A program made the position numbers and the translations under genes. A stretch of DNA of 64,000 nucleotides from Spirochaetota bacterium (GTDB lineage Bacteria; Spirochaetota; UBA4802; JAFGDQ01), in NCBI GenBank assembly GCA_034190085.1, contig JAXHTS010000007.1:89782-153781 (forward strand). The letters are read 5' to 3'. The stretch's first letter is position 1, and every line of letters starts with the position of its first letter. The notes under the pieces were generated by a model. It saw only the letters and a list, made by a program, of their open reading frames with translations, did not search any database and was not told where the DNA came from. Below, piece by piece: positions 48,390 to 58,192 of this stretch.

Positions 48390-48610
48390 TAGATATTGTA
48401 CATTGATTGTAATGAATACCGTAATTTAATCCCTTAATAATCAGATTTACGTAATTGAGTTAAATAATATGGATAAAATCCCCTCCGGTCTAATGATGGC
48501 GTTTCACATATGTATATTTATCATAAACCCTCACGCCACTCACACTCAATTTAACGGAATGTAATCCGTTCTATTCTGAGTCATCTATAGGATATTTCGT
48601 GAAGATGTGA

Positions 48611-49606
48611 TCATACCTTAACAATGCGGTTTCGCAATACCCCCAGTCCCTCGATCTCCAATTCTATGACATCACCTGGCTTAATCCAGCGATCGAGTTC
48701 CAGACCACATCCAGTTGGCACCGTGCCTGAACCAAAGAACTCGCCGGGATATAACGTCTCATCGCGTGAAACATATGTTATTATATCCTCTAGAGTATAA
48801 TACATTTGACAACTGTTGCCGCGAGACCATTCCTCTCCATTGACGCGGGCAGTCATACCCATTTTGTATGGATCTGCTATCTCATCAGGAGTGACCAGAT
48901 AGGGCCCCATTACATTACTGGTATCAAAATCCTTGCCCTTAGTTGGGCCAAGCCTCAATCTCATCTCCTTCATCTGCACTTTACGAGCACTAAGGTCATT
49001 AAATATTGTATAACCGGCAATATATTCTCGTGCCCTTCCTTTGGGAATATCTCGCCCTTCCTGTGATATGTAGATTCCAAACTCGAGTTCAAAGTCGAGT
49101 TTATCCTCATAGGAGGGCCAGCGTATATCCGCTTCAGGGCCAACAACAGTAAGGGGATTACCCTTATAGTATGACGGGATTTCATACCATAGCTTGGGAG
49201 GGCTAAGGAAACCCTTGCCTGTGATAGACCTCCATGCACCATTAAGCCATTTTATTGGCGGGAACATCCAGCCCGCCACTGTATGCATGGCATTGGCCTG
49301 ATGATCTGGGAAGGCCATGAAGTCCCGAATGGATGTGGGGCGTGGAAGTGGGGCTAATAACTGAACCTTAGAAATTTGACATATCACAGACTCCGGCCCG
49401 CTACTTAATACTCGATCAATTAAAATGCGAATCTGATCCAGAACTCTAGGCATACAGCAGATCAATGACAACATGTCATTGTAGGCATTCTCTGGGACAT
49501 CGTCCTGTGCCTCTGATGCTGCCTTTAGGTCAATAATGCGATCATCAACAACCACGCCCACACGTTGAGTTGAACTACTTTCGGGGATAAATGTTACAAG
49601 CTTCAT
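48611..49606 (-). CDS. Fumarylacetoacetate hydrolase-family protein
   Basis: Start chosen at ATG 49606, 6 bases after GGAGGA; an in-frame start at 49630 lies upstream of that site. The 331-residue protein shows the FAH fold: KLVTFIPESSSTQRVGVVVDD at the N-terminus, metal-ligand Glu residues in DKLDFELEFGIYI, Asp in IFNDLSARKVQ, and PGEFFGSGTVPTGCGLELDRW. Family members hydrolyse C-C bonds of beta-diketo acids, or are decarboxylases or hydratases in aromatic catabolism. It stands alone, so the substrate is open. Confidence 0.9.
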   Translation of the reverse strand: MKLVTFIPESSSTQRVGVVVDDRIIDLKAASEAQDDVPENAYNDMLSLICCMPRVLDQIRILIDRVLSSGPESVICQISKVQLLAPLPRPTSIRDFMAFPDHQANAMHTVAGWMFPPIKWLNGAWRSITGKGFLSPPKLWYEIPSYYKGNPLTVVGPEADIRWPSYEDKLDFELEFGIYISQEGRDIPKGRAREYIAGYTIFNDLSARKVQMKEMRLRLGPTKGKDFDTSNVMGPYLVTPDEIADPYKMGMTARVNGEEWSRGNSCQMYYTLEDIITYVSRDETLYPGEFFGSGTVPTGCGLELDRWIKPGDVIELEIEGLGVLRNRIVKV

Positions 49607-49951
49607 ACAGACTCCTCCAAATATTGTCAACTTGCCTCATGGATGGACATCCTCATCAAATACTTGCATTGGCAAGCATCATATCTTTGTTTCAGGTAAT
49701 AGATGAAGCATCCTCTATTGTCAAGATAAAGATGTGAAACTTATAAAATCTATATTATCCTGCTAATCACATTAGATATGTTACTTGACGGATATAAGAA
49801 AATCTTTAATAAATATCAAACTTTGTTGACAAACCTTTTTGCATTTTGCTCCTTAGAACAAAATGCAACTTATTAGGATGTGGCAACTAATCGTTGCAAT
49901 TTATTGAGATCTAACAATAAAACGAATAATTTAGAGGAGATGACATAACGA
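49607..49951. other. Intergenic region and leader of the small basic peptide
   Basis: This 345-base region contains a perfect TTGACA (49826-49831), a hairpin GCATTTTG/CAAAATGC (49841-49866, loop 10), a smaller GCAAC/GTTGC hairpin (49883-49897) and then a ribosome-binding site. No -10 of good quality is found at the expected distance from TTGACA. Confidence 0.4.
49841..49866 (+). promoter_or_regulatory. Hairpin upstream of small basic peptide gene
   Basis: GCATTTTG and CAAAATGC form a perfect 8-bp stem around a 10-base loop, about 85 bases before the ATG. It may be a leader structure or an operator. Confidence 0.35.
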
Positions 49952-50044
49952 ATGAGCAAGCAGTACAATAGAAGGGAAAAACGAAAAAGAGCCAAGAGGA
50001 GATTAAAGAGAAAGAAAAAAGCGCATATGCAGGCCAAAAGGTAG
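49952..50044 (+). CDS. 30-residue extremely basic peptide
   Basis: The ATG at 49952 follows TTAGAGGAGATGACATAACGA, a fair ribosome-binding site at somewhat long spacing. The 30-codon frame is more than half Lys and Arg (REKRKRAKRRLKRKKKAH in the middle) with no acidic stretch. A nucleic-acid or ribosome-associated role is the natural inference; small basic ribosomal proteins such as bTHX are of similar size but the sequence is not recognisably bTHX. The stop is immediately before the convergent end of the giant paralogue gene. Confidence 0.55.
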   Translation: MSKQYNRREKRKRAKRRLKRKKKAHMQAKR

Positions 50045-50045
50045 G

Positions 50046-53000
50046 TTATCCTTTTTTTATTGTAATATTTCTTAACTCAATTTTTTTTAACTTAAGGCAA
50101 AATTCTAAGAATTTATTATATTGTGAAGGCATTATCTTCGATTTTGTAACTCTAACCTCTTTTGTTATTAACAATGTATCGGTCCCCTTTGCTTTTTTTA
50201 TCTGAATCTTAGCAGAGCCAAATATACTGTTAATGATGTGATTCTCATCCGCTTCAAAGGAGTGGAATTCAGGGGGCAGAATATAGACATATTTATCCCT
50301 TTCTTCTATGCCGCTGGTAATTATGAGCGGATGTTTTCTCTCTGCATATCGAACATAGTCATATATTTTGCTTCTCTTCAAAATTGGCTGGAGAATCATC
50401 TTGTTTTTGCCCATCGTAGCTAGAGTGAAGCTGTCGCCCTTAACCCATATTTCAAAGGGATCCTTATAATTCCTAAAATTATCGATTCCGTATTCATCGA
50501 TGCTTATTGAAGGGATGATCCTTCCGATATAAAAATTTATAACATCCTCATTATAGATATTATTCCTGAAATGCTCTCTAATATTTCCTCTTTTTCCATA
50601 AAAATCCATTTTTATATTATACTGAGCATTACCTCTGTTATCCAGAGTAATCAAAAAATCGGCGACAGTGCTGTCGCTGCCATATTCATCAATCTTCTTT
50701 ATTTCGTAATTATCACCAATCATTACAACCGCATCCGTATCTGCAATGCTGTCATTTACAGCTCCGCAATGAATGTACTGATTGGAGAAATCCATCCAGA
50801 TTCCTGATTTTTCATCAATTGGCACATAGAGCAGAATATTTGAAAAGGCATAAGGCGTTATAAAGGATCCAAAATTAGGGAGATCATCCCTCTTTGCCAG
50901 GGCTATGAATGATCTAATACCAAGAACATCCAGGATAGCCTTTGCAAGTATCACCTTATCTTCAACTGTTCCGCTCTTTTTGTAGAGCGTATTCCTCGCC
51001 TTTTCAGGATAGAATAAGAGGTTTGACCTCAAATCGATATCCCTGGAAACATACTCATAAACATTCCCAGCAACATCAGAGATGCTCTTCCCCTTAAATC
51101 GATCTTTCAATTCATTAGGATCAATATGAAACGCATCAACCAGAAGACTATTATACCAATAAATTAAATCCTTCAACCCCTTCATTGTGGAAAAAGCGAA
51201 ATATGGAAGATAGTTTAATGAACTCCCCATATTCTTCTCCCTTATTATCTTTGAACAATTGGCAAGTTTCAATGAATAGATTAGGCTATCATCGATCTCT
51301 TCTGATGATATCTGAAGGTCTCTGTTGAAGCTGAAATCTAGTTCCATATTCCTTGGAGTAATCACTTGAGTTGAGAAGTGTAGTATAGGCTGATTAAAAT
51401 CGTGAATTAATGTAAAAGGGGTCACAAAGAAGAGGGAGCCCCGAGGTTCCATAATAGGATTATCAATATAATATGAGATATGCGCTATTGACTCCTTCTT
51501 TAGGGATGCGAGGTTAATGTAATTCGTTCCATTGATCTTACTGATCCTGTATGAATCGCTGAAATTTCCATTATTATTGAAGACCCTTATTCTAAGGGGA
51601 TGAAAATCTCCTCGAAAATGTACTGCATATTCCCCCCATCTCTTTATTCCCTGCTCATCCCCTACATGAATGATATCCTCACAATACACCCTGCTGCTTC
51701 CATCGTTGTTCAATATAAAGATCATGCCTCTGTGTATGATTGCTGATGACGCTCCCTCCAAATCGCTAAGGCCCCATGAAAGGATATGATCAATGAATCT
51801 ATCTTTCTTATGCTCATTCAGGGGATTTTTCATCTCTCTCTCTGCAATATAATACAAATAATCGTTGAGGGTAAAGAGGGAGGGATCAACAGCTAATGCC
51901 TTCTTCCAATACATAGTTGGATCAACATCCTGTATAAAGTTGATATGCCCAAGCTTTAGATTGAAAAAAGGATCATCCTTCTTTACCATCTCTTGAAAAA
52001 TAACCCTCTTTGCCTTTGCGAAATTGTTGCTGTTGATATACATATCAATAAGCTTTTTTGTAAAATCACCCTCATGATCATGCCTTTTAATCAGCTCAAT
52101 ACCCTCAGCATAACGACCATGTTTGCTATAGATTGATATCAATCGCCCAAGATAACCCTTGGAATGTTCCCCTTCCAATATCCTTTTACAGAGATCAATG
52201 ACTTTGTTAATATCTTTGTTCCTATAGAATTTATACTTCATCTTCAAAGGAGAGGAGGAAGATGGAAAACTCTTCATAAATGAGATAATCTCTTCTTCAA
52301 ACTCCTTATCATAGCCAAGTGCAATGAGAAGATCAATGAAATCCAATCTTAAAGGGAGGAAGGAATCCGCTTTATCCAAAAGCGCCTTCCCCTCAAAATA
52401 TGCCTGAAGGATACTACGCCTCTGAATCAGCCTTTGGAATCTCTTATGCTGAGCTGGAATAAAGTCAGGGTGTTTACTCGCCAGTCTGGTCATAATTTGC
52501 CATCCCTCAGTATAGAAGGATGAATCCCTTTCGCCATTGCTGAAGTCAATCATACTGCTCGCTAACAAATAGAGAGTGAGGTAGGACTCTTCCTTTGATA
52601 ATGACTTCCTGTAAAATTCAATCGCCTCCCTGCTTCCCAGTTCGTAAAAGAAACTGCCCAGTCTGAGATAAGCCTCGCCCTCATCTATACCTGCCCTATC
52701 CATTAAGTGCTCAAAGGGATAATCCATCTGCTCAATGTGCTTAAAATCAGAGAAGACCATCTTATTGGGATCACAGGATGGATTTATGATGCGATCCATA
52801 TCATCAGTGACCAAAACCCTGAAAGCCCAGCTATCGCTCTTAAGGAGTTTGATCATAATGGTTTTTGAGGGAGCTCCCCAGACCCTTATGATACGATAAT
52901 TCCTAAAAGTCTTTCCCTTCACATTTGTTACGACTTGTCTGCCATTGATAAACAGTTTATAAGCGGAATTTGAATATAATCTAATTTTTATCGGTTTAGG

Positions 53001-53780
53001 ATGATCTATGGTTGTTACAGCATAGGCAATACCCTCTTCAGGGTAAAGGCGCCTCTTCATATCCACGAATCCTCTCGGATTTTTTACATTTATTCTCTTT
53101 TTCTTTAGCCCGGAAAAATCGAGTCTTGTTGTAATCTCTGGCATAAAGGCATAATCCAGATCAGAGTTGCCATACCTTTTGTATGGTCCCAACAGAAGCC
53201 ATCTCCTCAGGGGATAGAGTTTGCCTGATAACTTTACAGCTTCATCTCTATTATATCTATACAAAAGCCTTTCCAGTTCCAGCTTTAAAATAAGAAGAGA
53301 GATGTTTCTTTCTTCAAAACCCTTGCTCTTTTCTATTGATGAGATTATCCTATTCAATGTCTCAACCACCCTCTTACAGCCATAAACATCGGTTAATCTC
53401 GCAAGCTCATAGCAATATAGAAAGGCCTCCGGATTCTCAGGATACTTCAGTAATAATCCCTCAATGCTATCAAACATTCCATAATAATCACCCGCATAGA
53501 AGCTCTTATGAATCTTCATTTCATATTGCTCTATTTCGGTTGATTGACTAAGAGAAGTGCTTCCTTTCTTGCTGATATCAGACGAGGAATGCGCTTCACT
53601 ACCCTGGACAACGCAATATCTTTGAGAAGAGAGGGTAGTATTATCCGCTCTTAAATGTTGGAAATTCTTAATTCTTTTCTCAACAGCCAGACCAGCAGCG
53701 TCACTGTTGAAAAATGGCGTAGCTTGAAGAAGAAGGGGAATTAGTAGAAATTTTAGAGTGGGCTTGATCATTATCATCAT
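50046..53780 (-). CDS. Giant secreted TPR/DUF3857/transglutaminase-like paralogue with lost catalytic triad
   Basis: The 1244-residue protein has a signal peptide (LKFLLIPLLLQATPFF), long TPR-like helices, a PA14-like section (VTTIDHPKPIKIRLYSNSAY) and the DUF3857 plus transglutaminase-like region of the protein at 34795-38496. In the second enzyme half the triad is replaced: GDCKD becomes GTVED (about 935), FNHAICY becomes FSNILLY (about 982), and only an Asp (WMDFSN, about 995) remains. It is thus most likely a binding or scaffold protein. It is not in an operon with its active paralogue. Confidence 0.8.
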   Translation of the reverse strand: MMIMIKPTLKFLLIPLLLQATPFFNSDAAGLAVEKRIKNFQHLRADNTTLSSQRYCVVQGSEAHSSSDISKKGSTSLSQSTEIEQYEMKIHKSFYAGDYYGMFDSIEGLLLKYPENPEAFLYCYELARLTDVYGCKRVVETLNRIISSIEKSKGFEERNISLLILKLELERLLYRYNRDEAVKLSGKLYPLRRWLLLGPYKRYGNSDLDYAFMPEITTRLDFSGLKKKRINVKNPRGFVDMKRRLYPEEGIAYAVTTIDHPKPIKIRLYSNSAYKLFINGRQVVTNVKGKTFRNYRIIRVWGAPSKTIMIKLLKSDSWAFRVLVTDDMDRIINPSCDPNKMVFSDFKHIEQMDYPFEHLMDRAGIDEGEAYLRLGSFFYELGSREAIEFYRKSLSKEESYLTLYLLASSMIDFSNGERDSSFYTEGWQIMTRLASKHPDFIPAQHKRFQRLIQRRSILQAYFEGKALLDKADSFLPLRLDFIDLLIALGYDKEFEEEIISFMKSFPSSSSPLKMKYKFYRNKDINKVIDLCKRILEGEHSKGYLGRLISIYSKHGRYAEGIELIKRHDHEGDFTKKLIDMYINSNNFAKAKRVIFQEMVKKDDPFFNLKLGHINFIQDVDPTMYWKKALAVDPSLFTLNDYLYYIAEREMKNPLNEHKKDRFIDHILSWGLSDLEGASSAIIHRGMIFILNNDGSSRVYCEDIIHVGDEQGIKRWGEYAVHFRGDFHPLRIRVFNNNGNFSDSYRISKINGTNYINLASLKKESIAHISYYIDNPIMEPRGSLFFVTPFTLIHDFNQPILHFSTQVITPRNMELDFSFNRDLQISSEEIDDSLIYSLKLANCSKIIREKNMGSSLNYLPYFAFSTMKGLKDLIYWYNSLLVDAFHIDPNELKDRFKGKSISDVAGNVYEYVSRDIDLRSNLLFYPEKARNTLYKKSGTVEDKVILAKAILDVLGIRSFIALAKRDDLPNFGSFITPYAFSNILLYVPIDEKSGIWMDFSNQYIHCGAVNDSIADTDAVVMIGDNYEIKKIDEYGSDSTVADFLITLDNRGNAQYNIKMDFYGKRGNIREHFRNNIYNEDVINFYIGRIIPSISIDEYGIDNFRNYKDPFEIWVKGDSFTLATMGKNKMILQPILKRSKIYDYVRYAERKHPLIITSGIEERDKYVYILPPEFHSFEADENHIINSIFGSAKIQIKKAKGTDTLLITKEVRVTKSKIMPSQYNKFLEFCLKLKKIELRNITIKKG

Positions 53781-53976
53781 ATGACTCTGAATTCACTGTG
53801 ACGGAATTATCAACTTAGGGGTGCTTTTGTCAAGCATGATGTTAAACAAAATGTTGATCGATTATTCCGATATCCCATCCAGAATCAACAGCATCCTGAG
53901 GATGATGCTTTACAGGGGCAGCCTGAAGGAGAATGTATATTAATCGAATATGAATGCAGTCCAAAGCTTGGTGATG

Positions 53977-55917
53977 TCATTTTTGTCGAAAGTAATTGTA
54001 CCAATTATCAATTGCGTAGTTTGTTAATTGTTTCTCCCTTCTATGCAATTGTTTTTCATTCCTAACATCGATATTTAAAAGATCACCCGCCATAAATCGC
54101 CCGAGATTGTAATAAGCTGTCCATTGCGCTTCATCAAAAAATTGATCCATTGTAGACTCATGAGGGAAGGTGGGATGAAAGGTCTTATAGTAATAACTGC
54201 TATCCCTTTTGGGTTTATTGCAGTTCTTCCATCGGGTTTTAGGTTCTTTCATTGAGGATTTTACATATACCAACAAACCTGTTTTCGTCACCCCCTCCCC
54301 CTCTTCACAGGGCAGCTCTTCAATATCAGCTATTACAAAATGCGATTCAGAATAACCATTCGATGGTTTTGGTTTGATCTTCAATTCCGGTCCAGAATTT
54401 TTCCTGAACTTTATATTAATGCCAAGTTCATTCTTAGCCCGCACAACCAAATTCTTCAAGTCGGAGAACTCATATTCCGGATCAGCCACCGCATCAATAG
54501 CAATGATCAACTTTACCCTTCTCCTTAATAGCTCATAAATACCAAGGTTCTCAATATGACCTCCATCGGATATATTAACCATCCTCTTTGTTGTGTCAGT
54601 CTTTCCTAACAATTCTGAGATCAGATAAATGGGCCACCAAACAATATTGGCACATTTATTCGATTTATGTGGATTAAATATCCAATAACCCAGCTTTAAA
54701 TTCAGGATAGACATTACAAAAGCCAAAATGGAATTTGTATATCTTCCCATATTGGGATTTACCGCCGCTCCGGATGCTGCTATTGCTGTCGCAAGGGTAA
54801 TCTTATTGTAGTGTCTGCTATCAGATTCAACATAACCCGTTCTGGTTGAACCGCAATACAATGGTGACAGAAGAAAATAATCACTTGCCTTTTTGCCTTT
54901 GAATTTATCGTCACTACCTGATAGATTTAAACAGGTGTTGATCAATGGGTATGGAGCTTTATATTCACATATGCATTGTGGAATCAGTTCATGAATTTTG
55001 ACTGCCTTTTTAATGCCTCCTGATTTTATCAAGAAGGCCGTTGCCAGGCGGTCTCTGTAAAATCTATGAATCGATAAAATATTCGGATTTGAGAAAAAGC
55101 CAGTTGCCACAAACAGGAATAATGTGATTATTGAATCACAAATATATTCATTATATCCCAATAATTGAGGCAGGTTTATACTCAATTGAATATTAAAGTG
55201 TTTACTTAAACTACCAATAGAAAATAATCCCGCATCAAGACTTAAGAGGTAAAATACAATAAAGATCAAAAGAACGCCTTCAATTATATTCAGCGCATTT
55301 GACGACCATAGTCTGTAATGACGAAGCCCATGAAAAAAGAAATGCCAAATAAATACAATGGCTGTTGTTATCCATAGTATAGATGATACCATATTTATGG
55401 AGAACATATATTTTGATAAAGATGCCAGGGGGAAATACATCAGGTAATATATCAAAAGAAAAAATGAAAGAACCCACACAATATTCATTGCCAGGCTAAA
55501 GACAAAGGCCCCCAATAACCGAAGTTTATTTAATAATTTCTTTATACATTCACCAGGAGATAAGTAATTGCCATAATTTTTGAAGTGGCTAATATCATCA
55601 TCCCCAAAAATCTCATTAAAAGGATTATCCTTTTGTCTATTCTCAAATAGTTTTGATTGAATGTAACCGCCGATGTAACTACCCCCGGATACCATAGATA
55701 GATAATCAGCTTTTCGCAAAATGCCAACACTATTGAATATCTTCAGAACTCCCAGATTAATAATAGCTGAACGAATTCCACCGCCTGAAAGGGCAATACC
55801 AAAAAGGTTACTTGCATTATCATTATCCTTGATATTTTTTTCAGAATTGAAATTTGTCCGCCTGGAGTTAATTTTTTTTAGCTCTTCAGTTATAACTTCT
55901 TCTAATTTTGATAACAT
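53977..55917 (-). CDS. Membrane-embedded patatin-like phospholipase
   Basis: The 646-residue protein has the patatin oxyanion loop ALSGGGIRSA at residues 42-51, the nucleophile region MVSGGSYIGG at about 75-84 (Ser77 or Ser80), and the catalytic Asp in NISDGGHIENLG. Between the halves lies an insert of five or six hydrophobic helices (about 128-285), so the lipase is probably built into the membrane. Patatins hydrolyse acyl chains of phospholipids. A small unknown gene ends 22 bases upstream and is likely co-transcribed. Confidence 0.85.
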   Translation of the reverse strand: MLSKLEEVITEELKKINSRRTNFNSEKNIKDNDNASNLFGIALSGGGIRSAIINLGVLKIFNSVGILRKADYLSMVSGGSYIGGYIQSKLFENRQKDNPFNEIFGDDDISHFKNYGNYLSPGECIKKLLNKLRLLGAFVFSLAMNIVWVLSFFLLIYYLMYFPLASLSKYMFSINMVSSILWITTAIVFIWHFFFHGLRHYRLWSSNALNIIEGVLLIFIVFYLLSLDAGLFSIGSLSKHFNIQLSINLPQLLGYNEYICDSIITLFLFVATGFFSNPNILSIHRFYRDRLATAFLIKSGGIKKAVKIHELIPQCICEYKAPYPLINTCLNLSGSDDKFKGKKASDYFLLSPLYCGSTRTGYVESDSRHYNKITLATAIAASGAAVNPNMGRYTNSILAFVMSILNLKLGYWIFNPHKSNKCANIVWWPIYLISELLGKTDTTKRMVNISDGGHIENLGIYELLRRRVKLIIAIDAVADPEYEFSDLKNLVVRAKNELGINIKFRKNSGPELKIKPKPSNGYSESHFVIADIEELPCEEGEGVTKTGLLVYVKSSMKEPKTRWKNCNKPKRDSSYYYKTFHPTFPHESTMDQFFDEAQWTAYYNLGRFMAGDLLNIDVRNEKQLHRREKQLTNYAIDNWYNYFRQK

Positions 55918-55939
55918 ATTACCTCAAAAAATATAAAAT

Positions 55940-56599
55940 TTATTCGACCTCACTTAACTCAACACCAACCTTGTATTCAGCTCCGTCACCCATAAATTCA
56001 TACTCGCGCGGAAGGCAAATTGTATCCTTCTCATCGAGAATAAATACAGCGACTCTTGAACTAATAAAATCATCCTTTTTAAATTCTTTAATAATTGTTG
56101 GCGCTATACTGAATATTGCTTTCAGCACTGTCATTGCAATTACTATCTTATTCCCACCGGTAGCAATAATAACTTTACTAACCTCTTTAATATTATCCCA
56201 AACAACTGTCTTAATTCTTTCATAATCTATAGCATCTTTAATATCTATATTAAAATTGTTATGAACAAAAGCCTTTTTAAGGCTTTGATGATGCCTTCCG
56301 CTGTCCTCTTCATAAAGCATTAGTTTTATTATAAGTAAATTTTCATCATTAATCTCAAAATCGAAACAAGAATCCTCCGGCGCCCATACAGTCTCTCTTT
56401 TAACTTTATCGTTAACATCTGAGACATGTGCCTTTAATATTTTACCGCTAATATCATTCTCGGAAATACCATTATTATTAGGGTTATTTATCTTACATCC
56501 TATTGCGATTGCAGCAAAATATATTTCGTCTTTACCCCATTCCCACCTTGTGGGTTTCACACAGTGAATCTTTTTTACATCAAATTGATATTTTGTCAT
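55940..56599 (-). CDS. Unknown protein paired with patatin gene
   Basis: Start chosen at ATG 56599, after AGGAGGATAAGAA; an in-frame start at 56674 lacks such a site. The 219-residue protein has a beta-rich N-terminal half containing WEWGKDEIYFAAIAIGCKI, vaguely like a C2-type domain, a hydrophobic stretch at about 142-164 (IATGGNKIVIAMTVLKAIF) and a charged beta-rich end. No family is recognised. The 22-base gap to the patatin gene suggests that it delivers, regulates or neutralises that lipase. Confidence 0.65.
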   Translation of the reverse strand: MTKYQFDVKKIHCVKPTRWEWGKDEIYFAAIAIGCKINNPNNNGISENDISGKILKAHVSDVNDKVKRETVWAPEDSCFDFEINDENLLIIKLMLYEEDSGRHHQSLKKAFVHNNFNIDIKDAIDYERIKTVVWDNIKEVSKVIIATGGNKIVIAMTVLKAIFSIAPTIIKEFKKDDFISSRVAVFILDEKDTICLPREYEFMGDGAEYKVGVELSEVE

Positions 56600-56735
56600 A
56601 TTTCTTATCCTCCTATGATATTTATTCACATATTCAATTAATCCAAAAAAAATTTCTGCAAAAACCGTTTCCAATTAGATAACGATTTCATTACAAATAA
56701 TTATACACTATGAAGCTATTTATCACAATATAATA

Positions 56736-57701
56736 TTATTTATATACATCAATCTCAATAGCTCTGCTTTCCCAGTCAGCATGTTTTAATTTTGTTGCTG
56801 TTATCTTAAAGCCCCGAGACATGCTGAATTTTTCTTTCTCCTTAACTGTCCAGAATCCCTCGCCTATAAGCTTTTTTCTGTCGAGCCAGTCTACCCTCTC
56901 TTTTGTAAAAAACGCGACGATCGTGTCCAGACCCGCAGGCTCGCTTACTGTGATCTCAAAACCGTCCTCCTCTGAGGGGATCGAATACTCTCTGCCGGAT
57001 TCTATCCTATTTGAAGAGTGGATATCATTGGGGAAGAGAACCACAACATCTCCACACGGCTGAATGTCCACAATGGTCAAATATCCATCCCTGTTGGACT
57101 TAAATTTAAACACTACTTTTTCTCCAATTTTAATCCTCCCGGCAGCAGAAGGCGTGATCTTTAGACCTCTGGATGCAGAGCCTTTTTCAACCCAAAAATC
57201 CAGGTTTATGTCCGGGCTGTCATTCCTCAACTTCTTTAGATTCTCCCTTGCAAGAAACACCTCAATGCCGGATGCGAGTTTATACCCAAGCAGTTCAATC
57301 CCGCTAATATCAGCCACCGAGTCGGAAGAGATGACCTTCTGCGTTTCCATGTGAACCGCTCTCGCTGTTATTCTATTCTTTCGAATTGTGCCAACCACCA
57401 TCATCTGTAGACCGTGCATCTTGCCAACCTTTACTGCCGTGGACTCATCAACAATACCGCTCATACCCAGTTCAATCTCTCTCATCATCTCTTTCATCTT
57501 TGATCTATCTACCAGCTTAATAAACTTATACTTGTATAAGGCATTTGTCACCTGCGCTGTTGCATCCTCAGACCTGCCGCTTGTCGCGTTTTTTTTATCC
57601 GAATCAACAAAGGGCATAACGCCAATGCGAACTGCGCTGTACTGAGCAGAGGCGTTTGTGAAAAATAATAAAAACACGAATATACACTTTAAATGTTTCA
57701 T
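56736..57701 (-). CDS. CsgG-like/DUF4384 envelope protein
   Basis: The 321-residue protein has a signal peptide (CIFVFLLFFTNASA), a CsgG/FlgO-like domain at about 22-130 (IGVMPFVDSDKK, then MKEMMREIELGMSG), and a DUF4384 domain at about 165-265 (VFKFKSNRDGYLTIVDI, then VVVLFPNDIHSSN). DUF4384 is frequently fused to, or encoded next to, caspase-like proteases, and the next large gene upstream is one. Location is periplasmic or outer membrane by inference. A 37-bp repeat shared with the caspase gene lies directly upstream of its start. Confidence 0.88.
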   Translation of the reverse strand: MKHLKCIFVFLLFFTNASAQYSAVRIGVMPFVDSDKKNATSGRSEDATAQVTNALYKYKFIKLVDRSKMKEMMREIELGMSGIVDESTAVKVGKMHGLQMMVVGTIRKNRITARAVHMETQKVISSDSVADISGIELLGYKLASGIEVFLARENLKKLRNDSPDINLDFWVEKGSASRGLKITPSAAGRIKIGEKVVFKFKSNRDGYLTIVDIQPCGDVVVLFPNDIHSSNRIESGREYSIPSEEDGFEITVSEPAGLDTIVAFFTKERVDWLDRKKLIGEGFWTVKEKEKFSMSRGFKITATKLKHADWESRAIEIDVYK

Positions 57702-57719
57702 CTTTACCGCCTGTAAATT

Positions 57720-57756
57720 TAAATTTATCTGATCACTTGAGTTGACTGACTTCTAC
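57720..57756. repeat. 37-bp direct repeat, copy A
   Basis: This copy matches 61715-61751 at 33 of 37 positions in the same orientation. It lies 19 bases upstream of the CsgG/DUF4384 start, so on the minus strand it could contain the promoter or an operator of that gene. Confidence 0.7.
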
Positions 57757-57790
57757 CCACATCTTTTTGTGTAAAACAAGGAGATGTGGG
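57753..57790. repeat. Left inverted-repeat arm beside GxxExxY gene
   Basis: CTACCCACA...GTGTAAAA..A.GG here is the imperfect inverse of 58193-58220 on the other side of the GxxExxY gene. The same stretch also forms a hairpin (CCCACATCT at 57756-57764 with AGATGTGGG at 57782-57790) that could stop transcripts of that gene. Confidence 0.5.
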
Positions 57791-57812
57791 GATTAAAGAG
57801 ATATGGAGATAT

Positions 57813-58184
57813 TTAATAAATTTCTATTCTTCTAAAATCTGCCCCCTCCTTAGCAAAGTTAACAAGAATACCAACTTTAAGTCCGGTTGCTTTTAAATAT
57901 GAACGAATTTGAGCATAATGTGATTTACTAAAATTTTCCACAGTCTTGAGTTCAATAATAATTCTATTTTCTACAAGAATATCAAGCCTAGGACAGCCAA
58001 TTTGTTCATCTTGATAAGAGATAATAACTTCCTTTTCATTTTCTGCTGTAATATTACAATTGTTTAACTCAATTAATAATGCCTTTGTATAAATACTTTC
58101 CAAAAACCCTGGACCAAGAGTATTATGAACCTTAATAACAGACTTTATTATTAATTCAGTTAGTTTATCTTCTTTATATTCAAT
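57813..58184 (-). CDS. GxxExxY protein without a standard start codon
   Basis: The frame reads KLTELIIKSVIKVHNTLGPG, then FLESIYTKALLIEL and a C-terminal half with CPRLDILVENRIIIELKTVE, the nuclease-like core of GxxExxY proteins (about 125 residues). Alignment with the usual family start places translation at 58184, where the codon is ATT; no ATG, GTG or TTG occurs between the upstream stop (58206-58208) and a TTG at 58103, which would remove the conserved N-terminus. Either a rare ATT start is used or the start was lost. It is flanked by inverted repeats. Confidence 0.7.
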   Translation of the reverse strand: MEYKEDKLTELIIKSVIKVHNTLGPGFLESIYTKALLIELNNCNITAENEKEVIISYQDEQIGCPRLDILVENRIIIELKTVENFSKSHYAQIRSYLKATGLKVGILVNFAKEGADFRRIEIY

Positions 58185-58192
58185 CCCCTTAT

